Under the pieces are notes generated by a model. That model did not search any database. It saw only the letters and a program-made list of their open reading frames with translations, and had not been told where the DNA came from. A DNA stretch of 64,000 bases. Origin: Labyrinthula sp. Ha. Lineage: Eukaryota > Sar > Bigyra > Labyrinthulida > Labyrinthulaceae. Position numbers and translations under genes: made by a program. The DNA is taken from assembly GCA_015227615.1 (NCBI GenBank), contig JAALGZ010000003.1, positions 1,426,001 through 1,490,000 on the forward strand, read 5' to 3'. How positions within the stretch are numbered: the first letter of the stretch is position 1; each line of letters starts with the position of its first letter. Shown piece by piece: positions 12,341-22,796 of the stretch.

Positions 12341-15300
12341 ATTCTGAAATTTGTACATAATTGGATGGTTCAAATGCTTGGCCATTTTTTTCATATTTTA
12401 AAAAATACTTGCATAGATATCTAAATTCCACAGACTGTGACACACCCGTCTACATGGTATGAAATGAAGAGAAAATTAACAAGAGATTGATATATATATT
12501 GCATTCTTGTACACATTTAATGCAACTTGTATCCTATTAAGCTATAGCTATGATCAAACTTAATTGTTTTATGGCCGTTTAGCACATATTAATAAACAAT
12601 GAATATTATGAGTTTCTCCGTAATAAATACTAGTCTATATAGCTTTCTATGCCTTTGAAAAAAATAAGCATGTTAGAACATTATTAAAAGTTTCTTACGA
12701 GGAAAAAGATTAATCTTTCAAAACCACGATCTTTGGACACAATAATTAATTAGATGATGTATTTCCCAAGCAAGGCAAAAAATATAAGGTTAAACATTCT
12801 CTAGAAATGTGCTATACATTGCCGATTTCGAAAAAAAATATTTACTTACGGGCACTGCTCCAGCCACAGCATTAGATACAAAACATTCCGACTTTGAAAA
12901 TTTTCTTGGTTTATATTTTTTAGAGATTTTTTTTCTTTTTTGAGAATGTTTAGTGTATAAAACTTAAACTTTTTATGATCCTTGTCTTGTTAAAAATATT
13001 TCTAGTCAAAAAAACTGTTTGCTCGATATCCAATTTCTGAATGTTATCCACTTTCAACTAAATGAACACGGCTACTGCAGTGAAAATGCAATGGAACTAT
13101 GTGTGATATGAATAGAATCTTTAAATCATTGAGATGAATATATATGATCTTAATAATTAAATTTAGAACTTCTTTATATATACATCCATGATAAACTTTT
13201 ATTCTGATATTCTTGATTTTAGAACAATTTTGCTATTGCAAGATTGTTTTTCACTGCCATGAAAGAAATTGAGGTTGTGGAATCTAATATAGCACCATAA
13301 ATAAGATTATAACCTACTCTTAATTCTATACAAGAAAATGAATAAAGTTGTGCGGAAATGCAAGCTCGGGTAGCATGATACTTTAAGTCTTCCAGGATAT
13401 TTATTATAAGTTTGAACTTCATTTTGTTCAACACATCAAGATTTAATTTTTATTTAGCTAAACCTTGTTAGTGTACTGAAACAAAGCTAAGTTGTGATAT
13501 ATACATTGCGAAGAACAAGTAAATACGGCAAGACGCTAAGTGAGGTACAACTATATACTTATTCCATTTTAAATAGCTTTTAATAAAACTGGCAATTGAA
13601 TATAGCTTAAAATTTTAGTAATTATGTAAAAGCATTCCATATTCACAGAATTTCTTGATGTAATGAAATGCTAATATGAATTTTATATGTTTACTGCATA
13701 GTAAAAAAACTTCGAGGAAAATATGTTTGTTAATTTCTTCTCCAAGTCCGAGTTACAACTTTCTTGGTTCAACTTATTTCCTCTTCGTCGGACAGGTGTA
13801 GCGTCACACCTGTACACAGTTATTAAAATAATGGGATACTCATTATCTAATGAAAAACGATTGTGTTTATTTTTCTTTTTTTCGTGTTTGCAGTGTAATA
13901 AATTTTCTTAGTGGGTTAACTCGCGGCATTAATTAGTATATGTATTGTAATCAAAATTAAGTGAAGTATTGGGAATTAGATAATTGTTTGTTCTCGCTGA
14001 GCTTTGACACGTTACTTTTTTCTGTCTGGATGGAAAACAAATTTTCACATTTTTTTAGTCTTGGGGTCAGTAGCCATAGGCTAGAGCTCATAAAATAAGA
14101 GTAGTTGTAATAAGATTTCTTAGCAAACATTTAAGTAAGTGAATATGATAAAAAAAAATAATATATTCACAGGGTGTGTTTTTAATATTTACAGTTTAAT
14201 TTGCCCATGATGTTGTTACAGTAACACATAATGCAGTGTGAAAACCCCATAGATTTTAGGTGATTCCTTATGTGAGGTGAAATTAATGTATTGTTCTTGT
14301 TACCCAATATCTATTAACCAAGTCTCTTAATCAAATCGAATATTTGTGAAACAACTCGGGTATTATAGATAATTTTTGGTTTGCTGAAGCATTTTTGCGC
14401 TCAAGTTGTTAGATTTTATCAAAATTGAATTGGCACAAGACAATGGATACCGGCTTTTTGTTCTAAAATTAGTGTAATTTCCATGCTTAGCTAGAATCAA
14501 GCAATTCAAATCACTATTTGTTCCTGTTCAGTTTCTTTGCACAGTTCTTGAATGATTTTCAGTTAAAAATACTAGTCGATTTTTATGTGAATAAGAGGGT
14601 TCTATTCGACCAATCTGGAACCACAAAAGGAATAAAAAGGTAAAAATTAATTTAATTGCCCTTTAAACTTTCTTGTTAACCTGAAAATTAAAGTTGAGCC
14701 GAAGGGTTCATTGGAGTTACTGATTTTGAGATTTAATTTTTCTAAAACAATTGAATTTTAATCAGATAGCCAGCACTGGACTATGTCAAAATAAATAAAT
14801 TTCTATTCAATTGGCATTTCATTGCTTGGAAGAACAAACTTTTGAGAAACCCTAAATACACAAACCAGAGGGTAATAATATTTTTCCTTTTGATAATAAG
14901 GATGTAATAGATTTTTCTTATACAAAGAGTTTTAAAAAAATATGCAAAGTATTAATCCTAATATAGCCGGATAGTAAAAGTTTCTTCAAACTCAGAATTT
15001 GCTAGAATAAAACAGAAGAAACATGGTAACATATATATGCCTTTAAAATTAAAACTAATTAGCAACAGAGAAGCAGACTTCCCTTGAACATACAATCCTA
15101 ATCACAGACACAATTAGAATTATTTATTGATCCTCGTGACTTTATACATGCTATACATAAAGTTTGAACTCCACTATAACGAAAAAAATTTAGGAAGAAA
15201 GCATTCGTGTTCAGTACTGTACCCTTCAATGGAAAGAAAACTAAAGTGTGGATCTGAATAAGCTTTGCCCCAAACTCTCTGAGTTTTACAAGTTAAATAC

Positions 15301-15698
15301 TTATTTGAAATTTCAATTATAATATTTTGAAGATCCTGTGAATGATTTTATCTCTATTCGATATTTCTTAAAGTAACCAGTTTCATTCAAGCCTGGATAT
15401 TAGTTATTCTATTATAACTTTTTTAAAATATAAGTGTCCTAAGTGAATACCTCGAAAGTTTCCTTGTTTATAATAGACAATTCATTCTTCACTTGGTTAG
15501 AATGCGTACCTTATATTAACCTTAGAACATTCATGGACACTAGGGTAACACACTATTACACTTCTTCAAATATAACATAAATAAACAATATATAATAATA
15601 AGAATACACTACTGAACCAAACAAATAAAATACAGCTGTCTTCATAGGTCATGAGATAATTAAAGAAACAAACAGTAATTAAAACTAAATAAAAAGTT
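12341..15698. other. Gene-free AT-rich desert, right part
   Basis: About 3.4 kb with only short random-looking frames. No RNA gene or mobile element was recognised. The last 100 bases form the A-rich leader of kinase 3. Confidence 0.5.
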
Positions 15699-17069
15699 AT
15701 GGGTCAAAAAAATACAACCAAAACACTCATCAAGTCAAATACATCATATTTCACTTCTGCGAGAAACAAAGAGTATGATTTTAGTAAGTTTCATGAAAGA
15801 TATAAACTTGGTAGAGAGATTGGATCAGGTGGATATGGAGTTGTAAGAAAATGCTATAGAAGAAATGTTACCTATGCTGTCAAAATTCTGTATAAACATG
15901 AGGATTCAGAAAAAGCAGAGAGACATCGAAAGAGGTTTCTTCAGGAAATAGGAATGCTTCGTACTATTACCCATCCTAATGTGCTAAAAGTGTTTGAGCA
16001 CTATGAAGATCGAGGACATCTGTATCTCATTGAAGAGTATCTGCCAGGTGGAGATCTATTCCACATGTTGAGGGATGTAGATGACTTTACTGAAGAAACA
16101 GTTCAGAAAATAAGTCGAGTTTTGATCAAAACATTAAAATATTGTTTTGATATATACAAAATATTTCACCGGGACTTAAAGCCTGAAAACATTTTATTGC
16201 GTCCATTTGGCGAAATATCGAGAGATCCACTTGATCCAAAACGTATTACAAGAATGGGTTCTATCACGACAAATAGAAAAAGTACAATGAGTTTCTTACC
16301 AAGAAAACTAAAGAACTCTTCTGTTGAAGAATGCATAGAACATGAAGAAATATTTCTCAATGGGAAAAAGTTAGAAGTGGTTCTAGCCGACTTTGGTTTG
16401 GCAACTTCAATATATAAACATATTGACAAAGATGAAAAAAAAAGTTTTTTTTTTCCTTTTAGTATTAAACGATCAAAAAGGTATAAAAAGATCGATATTT
16501 TTCCCGACAGACCGGGAAGTACGGGATATGTAGCACCCGAAATATTAAAAGGAAGTAAATATGATGAGAGAAGTGATTACTTTAGTTTGGGTGTTGTTAT
16601 TTATAATCTTTTATCTTGTGGGTATAAGCCTTTTATAGGCAGAGACTCGTCTGAAGTTGATGAAGCGACAATAAGAGGGGAATATGAATTCGAACCAAGA
16701 GAAAATTGGGATTTGATTTCAAAAGAAGGGAAAAATTTTATTCGGAGAGTTCTTGTGGGTGATCCTGAAAAAAGATTATCATATCAGCAGATGCTTGAAC
16801 ATCCTTGGTTGTACAGGAACAACTTGAAAAAAGATGAAAAACTTGATAGCAGTCAATTTGAAAAGTTTAATGAAGACCGTGAAAAGAACAGGAATATGTT
16901 CAAGCGAACTTTTCGTATTGCCAGAGGAAAGAGAAAAGAAGTCAAGAAGGTTTCTCTGGTTGACCAGGAGTTTCCAGTTTTTGAAGAAGAGGGCTTTGCA
17001 AATTCACCTCGTGTCGTAAAAACTCCGCAAGCTGTCAAAGCTCAAAACCCAACGTTTGCGGACTACTAA
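15699..17069 (+). CDS. CAMK-like Ser/Thr protein kinase 3 with N-myristoylation-type start
   Basis: 456 residues, one exon. It begins MGQKNT, which fits the MGxxxS/T N-myristoylation consensus, so membrane attachment is likely if the Met is the true start. Kinase motifs: IGSGGYGVV at 41-49, VAIK-type Lys62, alpha-C Glu83, HRDLKPEN at 157-164, DFG at 231-233, APE at 279-281. The usual DxW of subdomain IX is changed: SDYFSLG has Phe where Trp is normal. HRD-DFG spacing is 72 residues, with a Ser/Thr/Arg-rich insertion at about 168-222 ending in NGKKLEVVLADFG. The activation segment has a second insertion with a KKSFFFPFSIKRSKRYKK stretch. The tail is basic. Kinase 4 starts 275 bp downstream in the same direction, so the pair is a tandem duplication that has diverged strongly in the insertions. 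Activity is expected from intact key residues; substrate unknown. Confidence 0.93.
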   Translation: MGQKNTTKTLIKSNTSYFTSARNKEYDFSKFHERYKLGREIGSGGYGVVRKCYRRNVTYAVKILYKHEDSEKAERHRKRFLQEIGMLRTITHPNVLKVFEHYEDRGHLYLIEEYLPGGDLFHMLRDVDDFTEETVQKISRVLIKTLKYCFDIYKIFHRDLKPENILLRPFGEISRDPLDPKRITRMGSITTNRKSTMSFLPRKLKNSSVEECIEHEEIFLNGKKLEVVLADFGLATSIYKHIDKDEKKSFFFPFSIKRSKRYKKIDIFPDRPGSTGYVAPEILKGSKYDERSDYFSLGVVIYNLLSCGYKPFIGRDSSEVDEATIRGEYEFEPRENWDLISKEGKNFIRRVLVGDPEKRLSYQQMLEHPWLYRNNLKKDEKLDSSQFEKFNEDREKNRNMFKRTFRIARGKRKEVKKVSLVDQEFPVFEEEGFANSPRVVKTPQAVKAQNPTFADY

Positions 17070-17201
17070 GCAATGTCTAGAAATTCATTATATCTAGTTT
17101 TATTTGTTTTACTTGTGAACTTGTTCATTTACTATTTTTTACCGCATTCTCGGCAATAAGACATGTCCAATTTATCTTTATGTATGTCTACTTTGTTTTT
17201 A

Positions 17202-17248
17202 AACGGATACGTATTTGAGTACCTTGAACGATGCTGTTACTATCCGTT
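17202..17248. promoter_or_regulatory. Paired AACGGATA / TATCCGTT elements before kinase 4
   Basis: AACGGATA at 17202-17209 and its exact reverse complement TATCCGTT at 17241-17248 lie about 100-140 bp upstream of the kinase 4 start. The same 8-mer occurs in the promoters of all four SDR copies. Recurrence at comparable places before unrelated genes suggests a transcription factor site; function is inferred. Confidence 0.45.
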
Positions 17249-17344
17249 AAAAGTCATGCAAAATCCGCAAAGACAAAATTTGTCTGTCCAGTATTAACAA
17301 TCGCGTTTGAGTTTGTAAAACAAACCAAATAGAACCAAGAAACT

Positions 17345-18811
17345 ATGGGGCAAGGAAATAGTTTTGAGTCTGATGCATCAATATTTACTAAAGGTGAGCT
17401 AATAGAGATAGCACAGCGGAGAGTTAAGACGGGAAAAGAGTTGGAAAAAGAATATGAAATTTCTTCGGCGCAACTGGGAAAAGGAGCTCAAGGAGAGGTG
17501 AAACTGTGTCGATATAAGAAGACTCGAGAGAAGAGAGCTGTTAAGATAATACCAAAGAAAGGTAAGAAGCTTTCAAAAATACAGAAAATCCATAGAGAGG
17601 TGGGTATTATGTTGACACTGAATCATGAGAATGTTGTGAAAGCGTATGATCATTATGAAGACGAAGACAATATATATGTAGTTATGGAATATATTAGTGG
17701 AGGGGATTTATTCCATCTTGCAGAACGGGTGTCTGATATGACTGAGGAGACAATAAAGGACATTGCAAGAGTGTTGATTGATGCTCTATTATACTGTAAG
17801 AGCAAAGGTATTGCACATCGTGATATAAAACCCGAAAATATACTTATGAGACGAAGGAAAAAAGTCGCCTTTCCACCTCAAGAAGAAGAACGAGACTCAG
17901 TTAACTTTACACGAAACTTTGCAAGAGAAAAAGTGGCAAGAAGTTGGCTTGGACCAAGAAAAAGTATCACAAGCATTTCAGATGGGTTTCCTAGAAAGTC
18001 ATCCACCGACTTTCTAAAGCAATTTAGAAGTAAAGTATCTTTTAGCAGTACGGCAAATGGGCTTGATGAAAATGAACCCTCACAAAGTAGATTTACAAAC
18101 TTGACAAGAGTGGAAGATGCGTATGGGGCATACGACCTTGTTCTTGCAGATTTTGGATTGGGGAACTCAGCGTATGAATATGAAGAACCTAAACAACGAA
18201 GAGGAACTATGTTTTCCGCACTTACTATCCACAAGAAACAAAAGCAAAAAAAAGTTTTTCAACTCTTTACTACTCAAGTTGGAACTCCTTTCTTTCAGGC
18301 ACCAGAAGTCCTAAGTAATCATGACTACGGCTTTGAAGGGGATTGCTGGAGCATTGGTGCTACTGTGTATAGCTTAATTTCAGGTGAATTTCCACCCCAC
18401 GAAGCTATTACTAGGAGGACGCTTCGAAGAAAACACAAAGAAGATGTTCCCCTTTCATTTGTACCTGAGCAGAGATGGTTAGACATATCTGATAAAGCTA
18501 AAGACTTTCTGAAAAAAGTCTTGGTCATAAATCCAGAGAAAAGATTGACTTATGAGCAAATGCTTGAACATCCTTGGTTAGACAACACACAGGATTCAGA
18601 TAGTCAAACAAAGTCACTATCCCACCTGCCAAAGCTAGATAGCGCAAGATTCACTCCATTCAACAGCGCAAGAAGCAAAGCAGTCAGCGTAACGCAGAAG
18701 CTAGTTGCTGTGGAGAGACTAAACAGGATAGCCACGAAGCGTGAAGGCGACTTGCTTAGTTTAGCCTCTGAGGATTTGGATAGCTTGTTCCCAATAGACG
18801 ACGAGCTATAA
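17345..18811 (+). CDS. CAMK-like Ser/Thr protein kinase 4 with N-myristoylation-type start
   Basis: 488 residues, one exon. It starts MGQGNS, again matching MGxxxS/T for N-myristoylation. Motifs: LGKGAQGEV at 44-52, VAIK-type Lys67 (RAVKII), alpha-C Glu85, HRDIKPEN at 158-165, DFG at 269-271, APE at 319-321, DCWSIG at 333-338. HRD to DFG covers 109 residues, the longest of the family here. The insertion (about 170-262) is rich in Ser, Thr, Arg and Lys and ends in YDLVLADFG. The activation segment is also extended by a Lys/Gln-rich stretch. The tail contains SLSHLPKLDSARFTPFNSA, loosely like a hydrophobic docking segment. It is tandem to kinase 3 and converges on the USP gene with 62 bp between stops, so the 3' UTRs probably overlap. 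Confidence 0.93.
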   Translation: MGQGNSFESDASIFTKGELIEIAQRRVKTGKELEKEYEISSAQLGKGAQGEVKLCRYKKTREKRAVKIIPKKGKKLSKIQKIHREVGIMLTLNHENVVKAYDHYEDEDNIYVVMEYISGGDLFHLAERVSDMTEETIKDIARVLIDALLYCKSKGIAHRDIKPENILMRRRKKVAFPPQEEERDSVNFTRNFAREKVARSWLGPRKSITSISDGFPRKSSTDFLKQFRSKVSFSSTANGLDENEPSQSRFTNLTRVEDAYGAYDLVLADFGLGNSAYEYEEPKQRRGTMFSALTIHKKQKQKKVFQLFTTQVGTPFFQAPEVLSNHDYGFEGDCWSIGATVYSLISGEFPPHEAITRRTLRRKHKEDVPLSFVPEQRWLDISDKAKDFLKKVLVINPEKRLTYEQMLEHPWLDNTQDSDSQTKSLSHLPKLDSARFTPFNSARSKAVSVTQKLVAVERLNRIATKREGDLLSLASEDLDSLFPIDDEL

Positions 18812-18873
18812 GAGAAGAAAAGTGCATCAAAGCTTATTACGATCGCTAAATGCATAAAGAACTGAAAATATAC

Positions 18874-20664
18874 TTACTCTTCAACAGTCAGTGTTCCTGA
18901 ACTAGCTGCGATCTTCTTACCTTCAGCTTTTCGATCCAACTTATACCCTCTTATTCTAAGAATTTCAGCAGCTTCTGGTCCAACTGGATCAAACAGAACT
19001 CCTTCATTTTTCACAGTTAAGCTTTTGATTACTACTTTAGATCCTGGTTCAGCTGTAACTTCCAAATGTCCATCTAAATGCAATGAATGAATTTCAATAT
19101 CTCCATCAAGAATTAAAGATGAAGTACTGCTAATACTCACTTTTTCTGGCGTTAAAAACTTTTTTTTCAACTCATCTATCGTAACTCCAAATCCAGGTTT
19201 CAAGATTACTTTTGCACCTAATTTCACAGGCAAACCTGCAAAATCCTTAACTTCCACTTCAGCTTCTGCAGGAAAACTGACCCCTGCAAGCCCCAGCAAC
19301 CTTCTAGATGCAGCGTAGAGATCACTTTCACCCATACTCGCAGACCCAGATTCACCCGTACTGGCAAACTTTGCCTTTGCTTCATCTAAATTATTCTTCA
19401 CAGCACTAAAACAAACCCATCTAGGCAACTGAGTGAAACCAACTTTATCTTGCTGCCCAAAAAGTCTTGGAAAATCCTGCATCATACATTCCAACCTAGC
19501 TGGTTTTTTGAATGTGGTTTTTGAAGCATCCTTATACTTTGGATTCACAAACTCAGGAACACTTCCACCTGTTTCTTCCAGAGCTTTTGCATAAGATTTC
19601 AAGTTAAGTGTGAGAATATTCACATTTCCAGGGTAAGGAGAATATCCGGAAGAATCAGCTGAATCAGAACCAAGCAAAGCTTCCAGCTGGTTATATTCTA
19701 CATTAATAGTCAGCGCAGTTCCATCTTTCTTAGTCAGTTTACAAATCGCTCCAGCCGGCTCCCCTGGTTTTCTAGAAACAGAGAGAGAATTCATTGCAAA
19801 CTCATTATGTGCAGAAACACCCAAGGCAGCTGGAATAGCTCTAAAAACAGCCGCATTTGTATCTTGAAGGAAGCAAATGTGACTTTTTCCAACTTCTAAC
19901 CACTTTCCAACAAGTCCAGAGTGATATAAAAGTGAATGAACATCTCCGTGTCCATGTGGTTTAGTTTGTATCTCGTATGGATCATCCTTGGCTTGAGCAA
20001 ATTTAGCATCGTTGTCCAAGAGCGCAGGAACCTTTTCTTGTTTCACAAGTGTAACTTGTTCTTTTTTCAGATTAAAATAATTGTTTGCTTCTAATATTTC
20101 AACAGTTCCTTCATGAGTATCTCCAGATGTCATAATCGCCAAAGGAATCTCAGCATTGGTTCTCTCTTGATAAGCCAAGATATAATCAGCATAATGTTTC
20201 AAATATGTATCTTCATTTAACAGATTTGTTATCAAAGAAAGTTTAATTTTTGAATATCCTAATCGTTCTCCTAATCCACCTGCAACTATAACAAAGCAAG
20301 TGTTTTGAACAACATCCATACCAAGAGCTTCAAACTTCATGAACTCCGTTACACCTGTTTCAGACGAGAGATCCAATTTTTCCCCTTCTGGAATAGAAGG
20401 TTCCATATCTGCAAATGGATTTACCCCTTCTTTACTTTCTTTTAACAGTTTTTTTGCGTTTGTTACGTACTTTCCAATGCCACCTGGATAATGTTTGTCT
20501 AACTCGGCAAGTTGCTTTGCTAGACGAACTTTGCCCTCATCATCTGTTCCAGGTGAGTTCCAACTTTCAAAAAGATGCTTTTGGTCATACTCCGCACATG
20601 CTCGTTCACAAAGATCGTAAAGTTCTGATGGAATGACGTCTTTGTTTGCTTGAAGATTTTCCAT
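18874..20664 (-). CDS. USP: UDP-sugar pyrophosphorylase
   Basis: 596 residues, one exon, close to the usual 600-620 of plant USPs. The enzyme reversibly makes UDP-glucose, UDP-galactose, UDP-glucuronate and related UDP-sugars from UTP and sugar 1-phosphates (EC 2.7.7.64), supplying wall and storage polysaccharide synthesis and salvage of free sugars; it is normally cytosolic. Diagnostic stretches: VAGGLGERLGYSKIK (nucleotide-binding loop, about 127-141), QTKPHGHGDVHSLLYHSGL (about 233-251), FLQDTN (about 267-272), NVEYNQL, FVNPKYKD and RLECMMQDFPRLFG. The C-terminal third forms the left-handed beta-helix-like part. The USP rather than UGPase call rests on GGLGERLGY and QTKPHGHGDVH, which are typical of USP. 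No targeting peptide is evident. It converges with kinase 4. Confidence 0.95.
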   Translation of the reverse strand: MENLQANKDVIPSELYDLCERACAEYDQKHLFESWNSPGTDDEGKVRLAKQLAELDKHYPGGIGKYVTNAKKLLKESKEGVNPFADMEPSIPEGEKLDLSSETGVTEFMKFEALGMDVVQNTCFVIVAGGLGERLGYSKIKLSLITNLLNEDTYLKHYADYILAYQERTNAEIPLAIMTSGDTHEGTVEILEANNYFNLKKEQVTLVKQEKVPALLDNDAKFAQAKDDPYEIQTKPHGHGDVHSLLYHSGLVGKWLEVGKSHICFLQDTNAAVFRAIPAALGVSAHNEFAMNSLSVSRKPGEPAGAICKLTKKDGTALTINVEYNQLEALLGSDSADSSGYSPYPGNVNILTLNLKSYAKALEETGGSVPEFVNPKYKDASKTTFKKPARLECMMQDFPRLFGQQDKVGFTQLPRWVCFSAVKNNLDEAKAKFASTGESGSASMGESDLYAASRRLLGLAGVSFPAEAEVEVKDFAGLPVKLGAKVILKPGFGVTIDELKKKFLTPEKVSISSTSSLILDGDIEIHSLHLDGHLEVTAEPGSKVVIKSLTVKNEGVLFDPVGPEAAEILRIRGYKLDRKAEGKKIAASSGTLTVEE

Positions 20665-22245
20665 TATATTTATTGTTTGTTTCGGTGTTTCCGTTCAAAA
20701 GATTCAAATATCATTTTGGGCAATTATGTAGTATAATTACGTCATTAGTTTGAATTCTTCCATTCTTGGCGAATATTTTGGATAAAGTCTACAAGTATAA
20801 CTCTTTATGTATTTAACTTGTTGCGTAACCTTCGAATGATATTAATCATAAATTCAGTATCTTTTTCCAGCAAATATCTATTATTCTGTTTGTGATCAAA
20901 TTAGGCTTTTGACGATCTTTCTTTACTATTACAGGTACGTGAGACATGCATAAACATTTGAACTTTGTAGATCTTGTAAATGTACATAAAGAATTATAAA
21001 ATGTCAGCATTTCTCAAGTATAAACAGTTTTTTTAGCTCTAATCTAATTGGAGAGCTCTGTGTCAGGTATCAATAGTATCTTTCTATGGAACGTTGTTGC
21101 ATGTGTTCGGATTACGCAAATATAATCACTGGTATATATATCCCTTCGCTATGTACTTTATATTTGTGACTGTCAGTCAAGATGATAAACGTATATAATT
21201 GACTAGCTAAAAGTAACCCTAACATCTACACCATCTCCTAGCTTTCTCTTAAGATCAAGTTCTTTCCATATTAGTTCCTTCTAAGTCTGAATATTTCAAG
21301 TTACCTAAAACTTTTTTCTTAATACCAATATTTCAAGAATGTTTTCAAGAATATTGCGAGACTGAGAGCAGTTTCACTAGAATCTGCTTTGTTTGCTTTT
21401 CCTTATTCATACTAGTTCCTTTTTTATTTCTTCTTACAATTTATAGCCCTTCTGGCATGTTTTCTACGGCTGTAGACTCAAGTTTTTATAGTTTAACTTA
21501 TGAAATATTAGATATTGTTCGTACAATATTTATAATTAATCAGAAAGGAATTTTCATATACAAAAGAAAGCTCCAACCAATAAAAGTTAGAACAATATTT
21601 TTTTTTTTAAAGTAAGAGTATTACATCGCTTATGAAAAGGAAATATTATGGTTTTCATGGAAAACAACTCAAGTTGACGCAATATTATATGAAGGAATTG
21701 GTCTTGGAAAATACTTTTGAAGACTAAAATTAGACCAGGAACGAATAAGTTGTCCAAAAACGGTGATTGAAACAGTTCTTCAAACATACACAGCTTCGAA
21801 ACTAAGTAACCGTGTCTAATTTAATTAGTCATTTTAAAGAAATATATGTTTTGCAGCCTCTTTTTTCATTAAGCAGTAAAACCATTTAAATATAGTACAT
21901 TCACAAAATAGAAGTTTAGCACTGTCCATATTTTTTTTCCATTTTGGACCATTTTACAAAGAAAAGAATACTTAATGAAGCACGTATTTCTAAGACAGGA
22001 GGAAATCTTGATACTTCCATTTCGTACTTTTGTCAAATTTATTTTCAGGTACTGAAGAACTTTCGAAAGGCCAACCTTCTTCAATAGCCTTATGGCAAAT
22101 GAAAATATACACTCAATAATTAGCCCAGCGCAGAAGTAGCTCTGCTGTCTAACTCTCTTATATAATACCATCAGTTTATCAGAAAAGAGTCTCGAGCTTT
22201 TGAATACCTTTGAACCAAGCCAAAGGTTGAGAGTCTTCTTTGCCA

Positions 22246-22278
<33 letters not shown>

Positions 22279-22796
22279 CTTCTTTTCTCCTTTCCAACAG
22301 GTTTATTTGCAACTAGCTTAAAGGGACATGAACTCTTCCAAGACTTGGTTAGCTTATACACTTCAACCAGCTAGTATCAACTCCATTCACAAATTCGTCA
22401 GTTTAAAATGAACCACTTGCTCTTAATTCGTTGTCTTTTATATCGTTTTACTCTATCGAATTCATCCTCATGTGAGTCGCATAAATCGACAAATCACGAA
22501 AGTTTCTTTTAACCAATGAAATTGTCAATCCTTGCTCTTTCAACCAATCATTTCTTAACGTATATCACAGTATTATCGAGGCAACTATTCCATAAAGGAC
22601 AAACAAGATCAAAAACATACAGGAATAAATGTATTCCCAAGGCAATAAAGTAAGTTGGTTTTGCTGAACTCCTGCCTCAGATTTTATGTTGCTTTCTAGA
22701 CCAAGCAATTGAATTTTGTTATTAGATCCACCAATTAAAAATCCTGAATCAGGAAAGACAAATAGATTTTAAACTATAGATCATTGATCATTAAGA
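20665..22796. other. Intergenic region between the USP and Myb genes
   Basis: These genes diverge, so this 2.1 kb holds both promoters. The USP leader contains TTCCGTT on the + strand (near 20690), one base off the TATCCGTT element. A CT repeat lies at 22246-22278. Open frames around 21869-22361 derive largely from that repeat and are not convincing. Confidence 0.5.
22246..22278. repeat. (CT)n microsatellite
   Basis: Near-perfect CT dinucleotide run of about 33 bases with one interruption. On the opposite strand it is a GA tract and creates an artefactual Arg/Glu repeat in short open frames. Confidence 0.9.

Noticed and set aside
21869-22361. Arg/Glu-repeat frames on the - strand
   Set aside because: Produced by reading through the CT microsatellite at 22246-22278.
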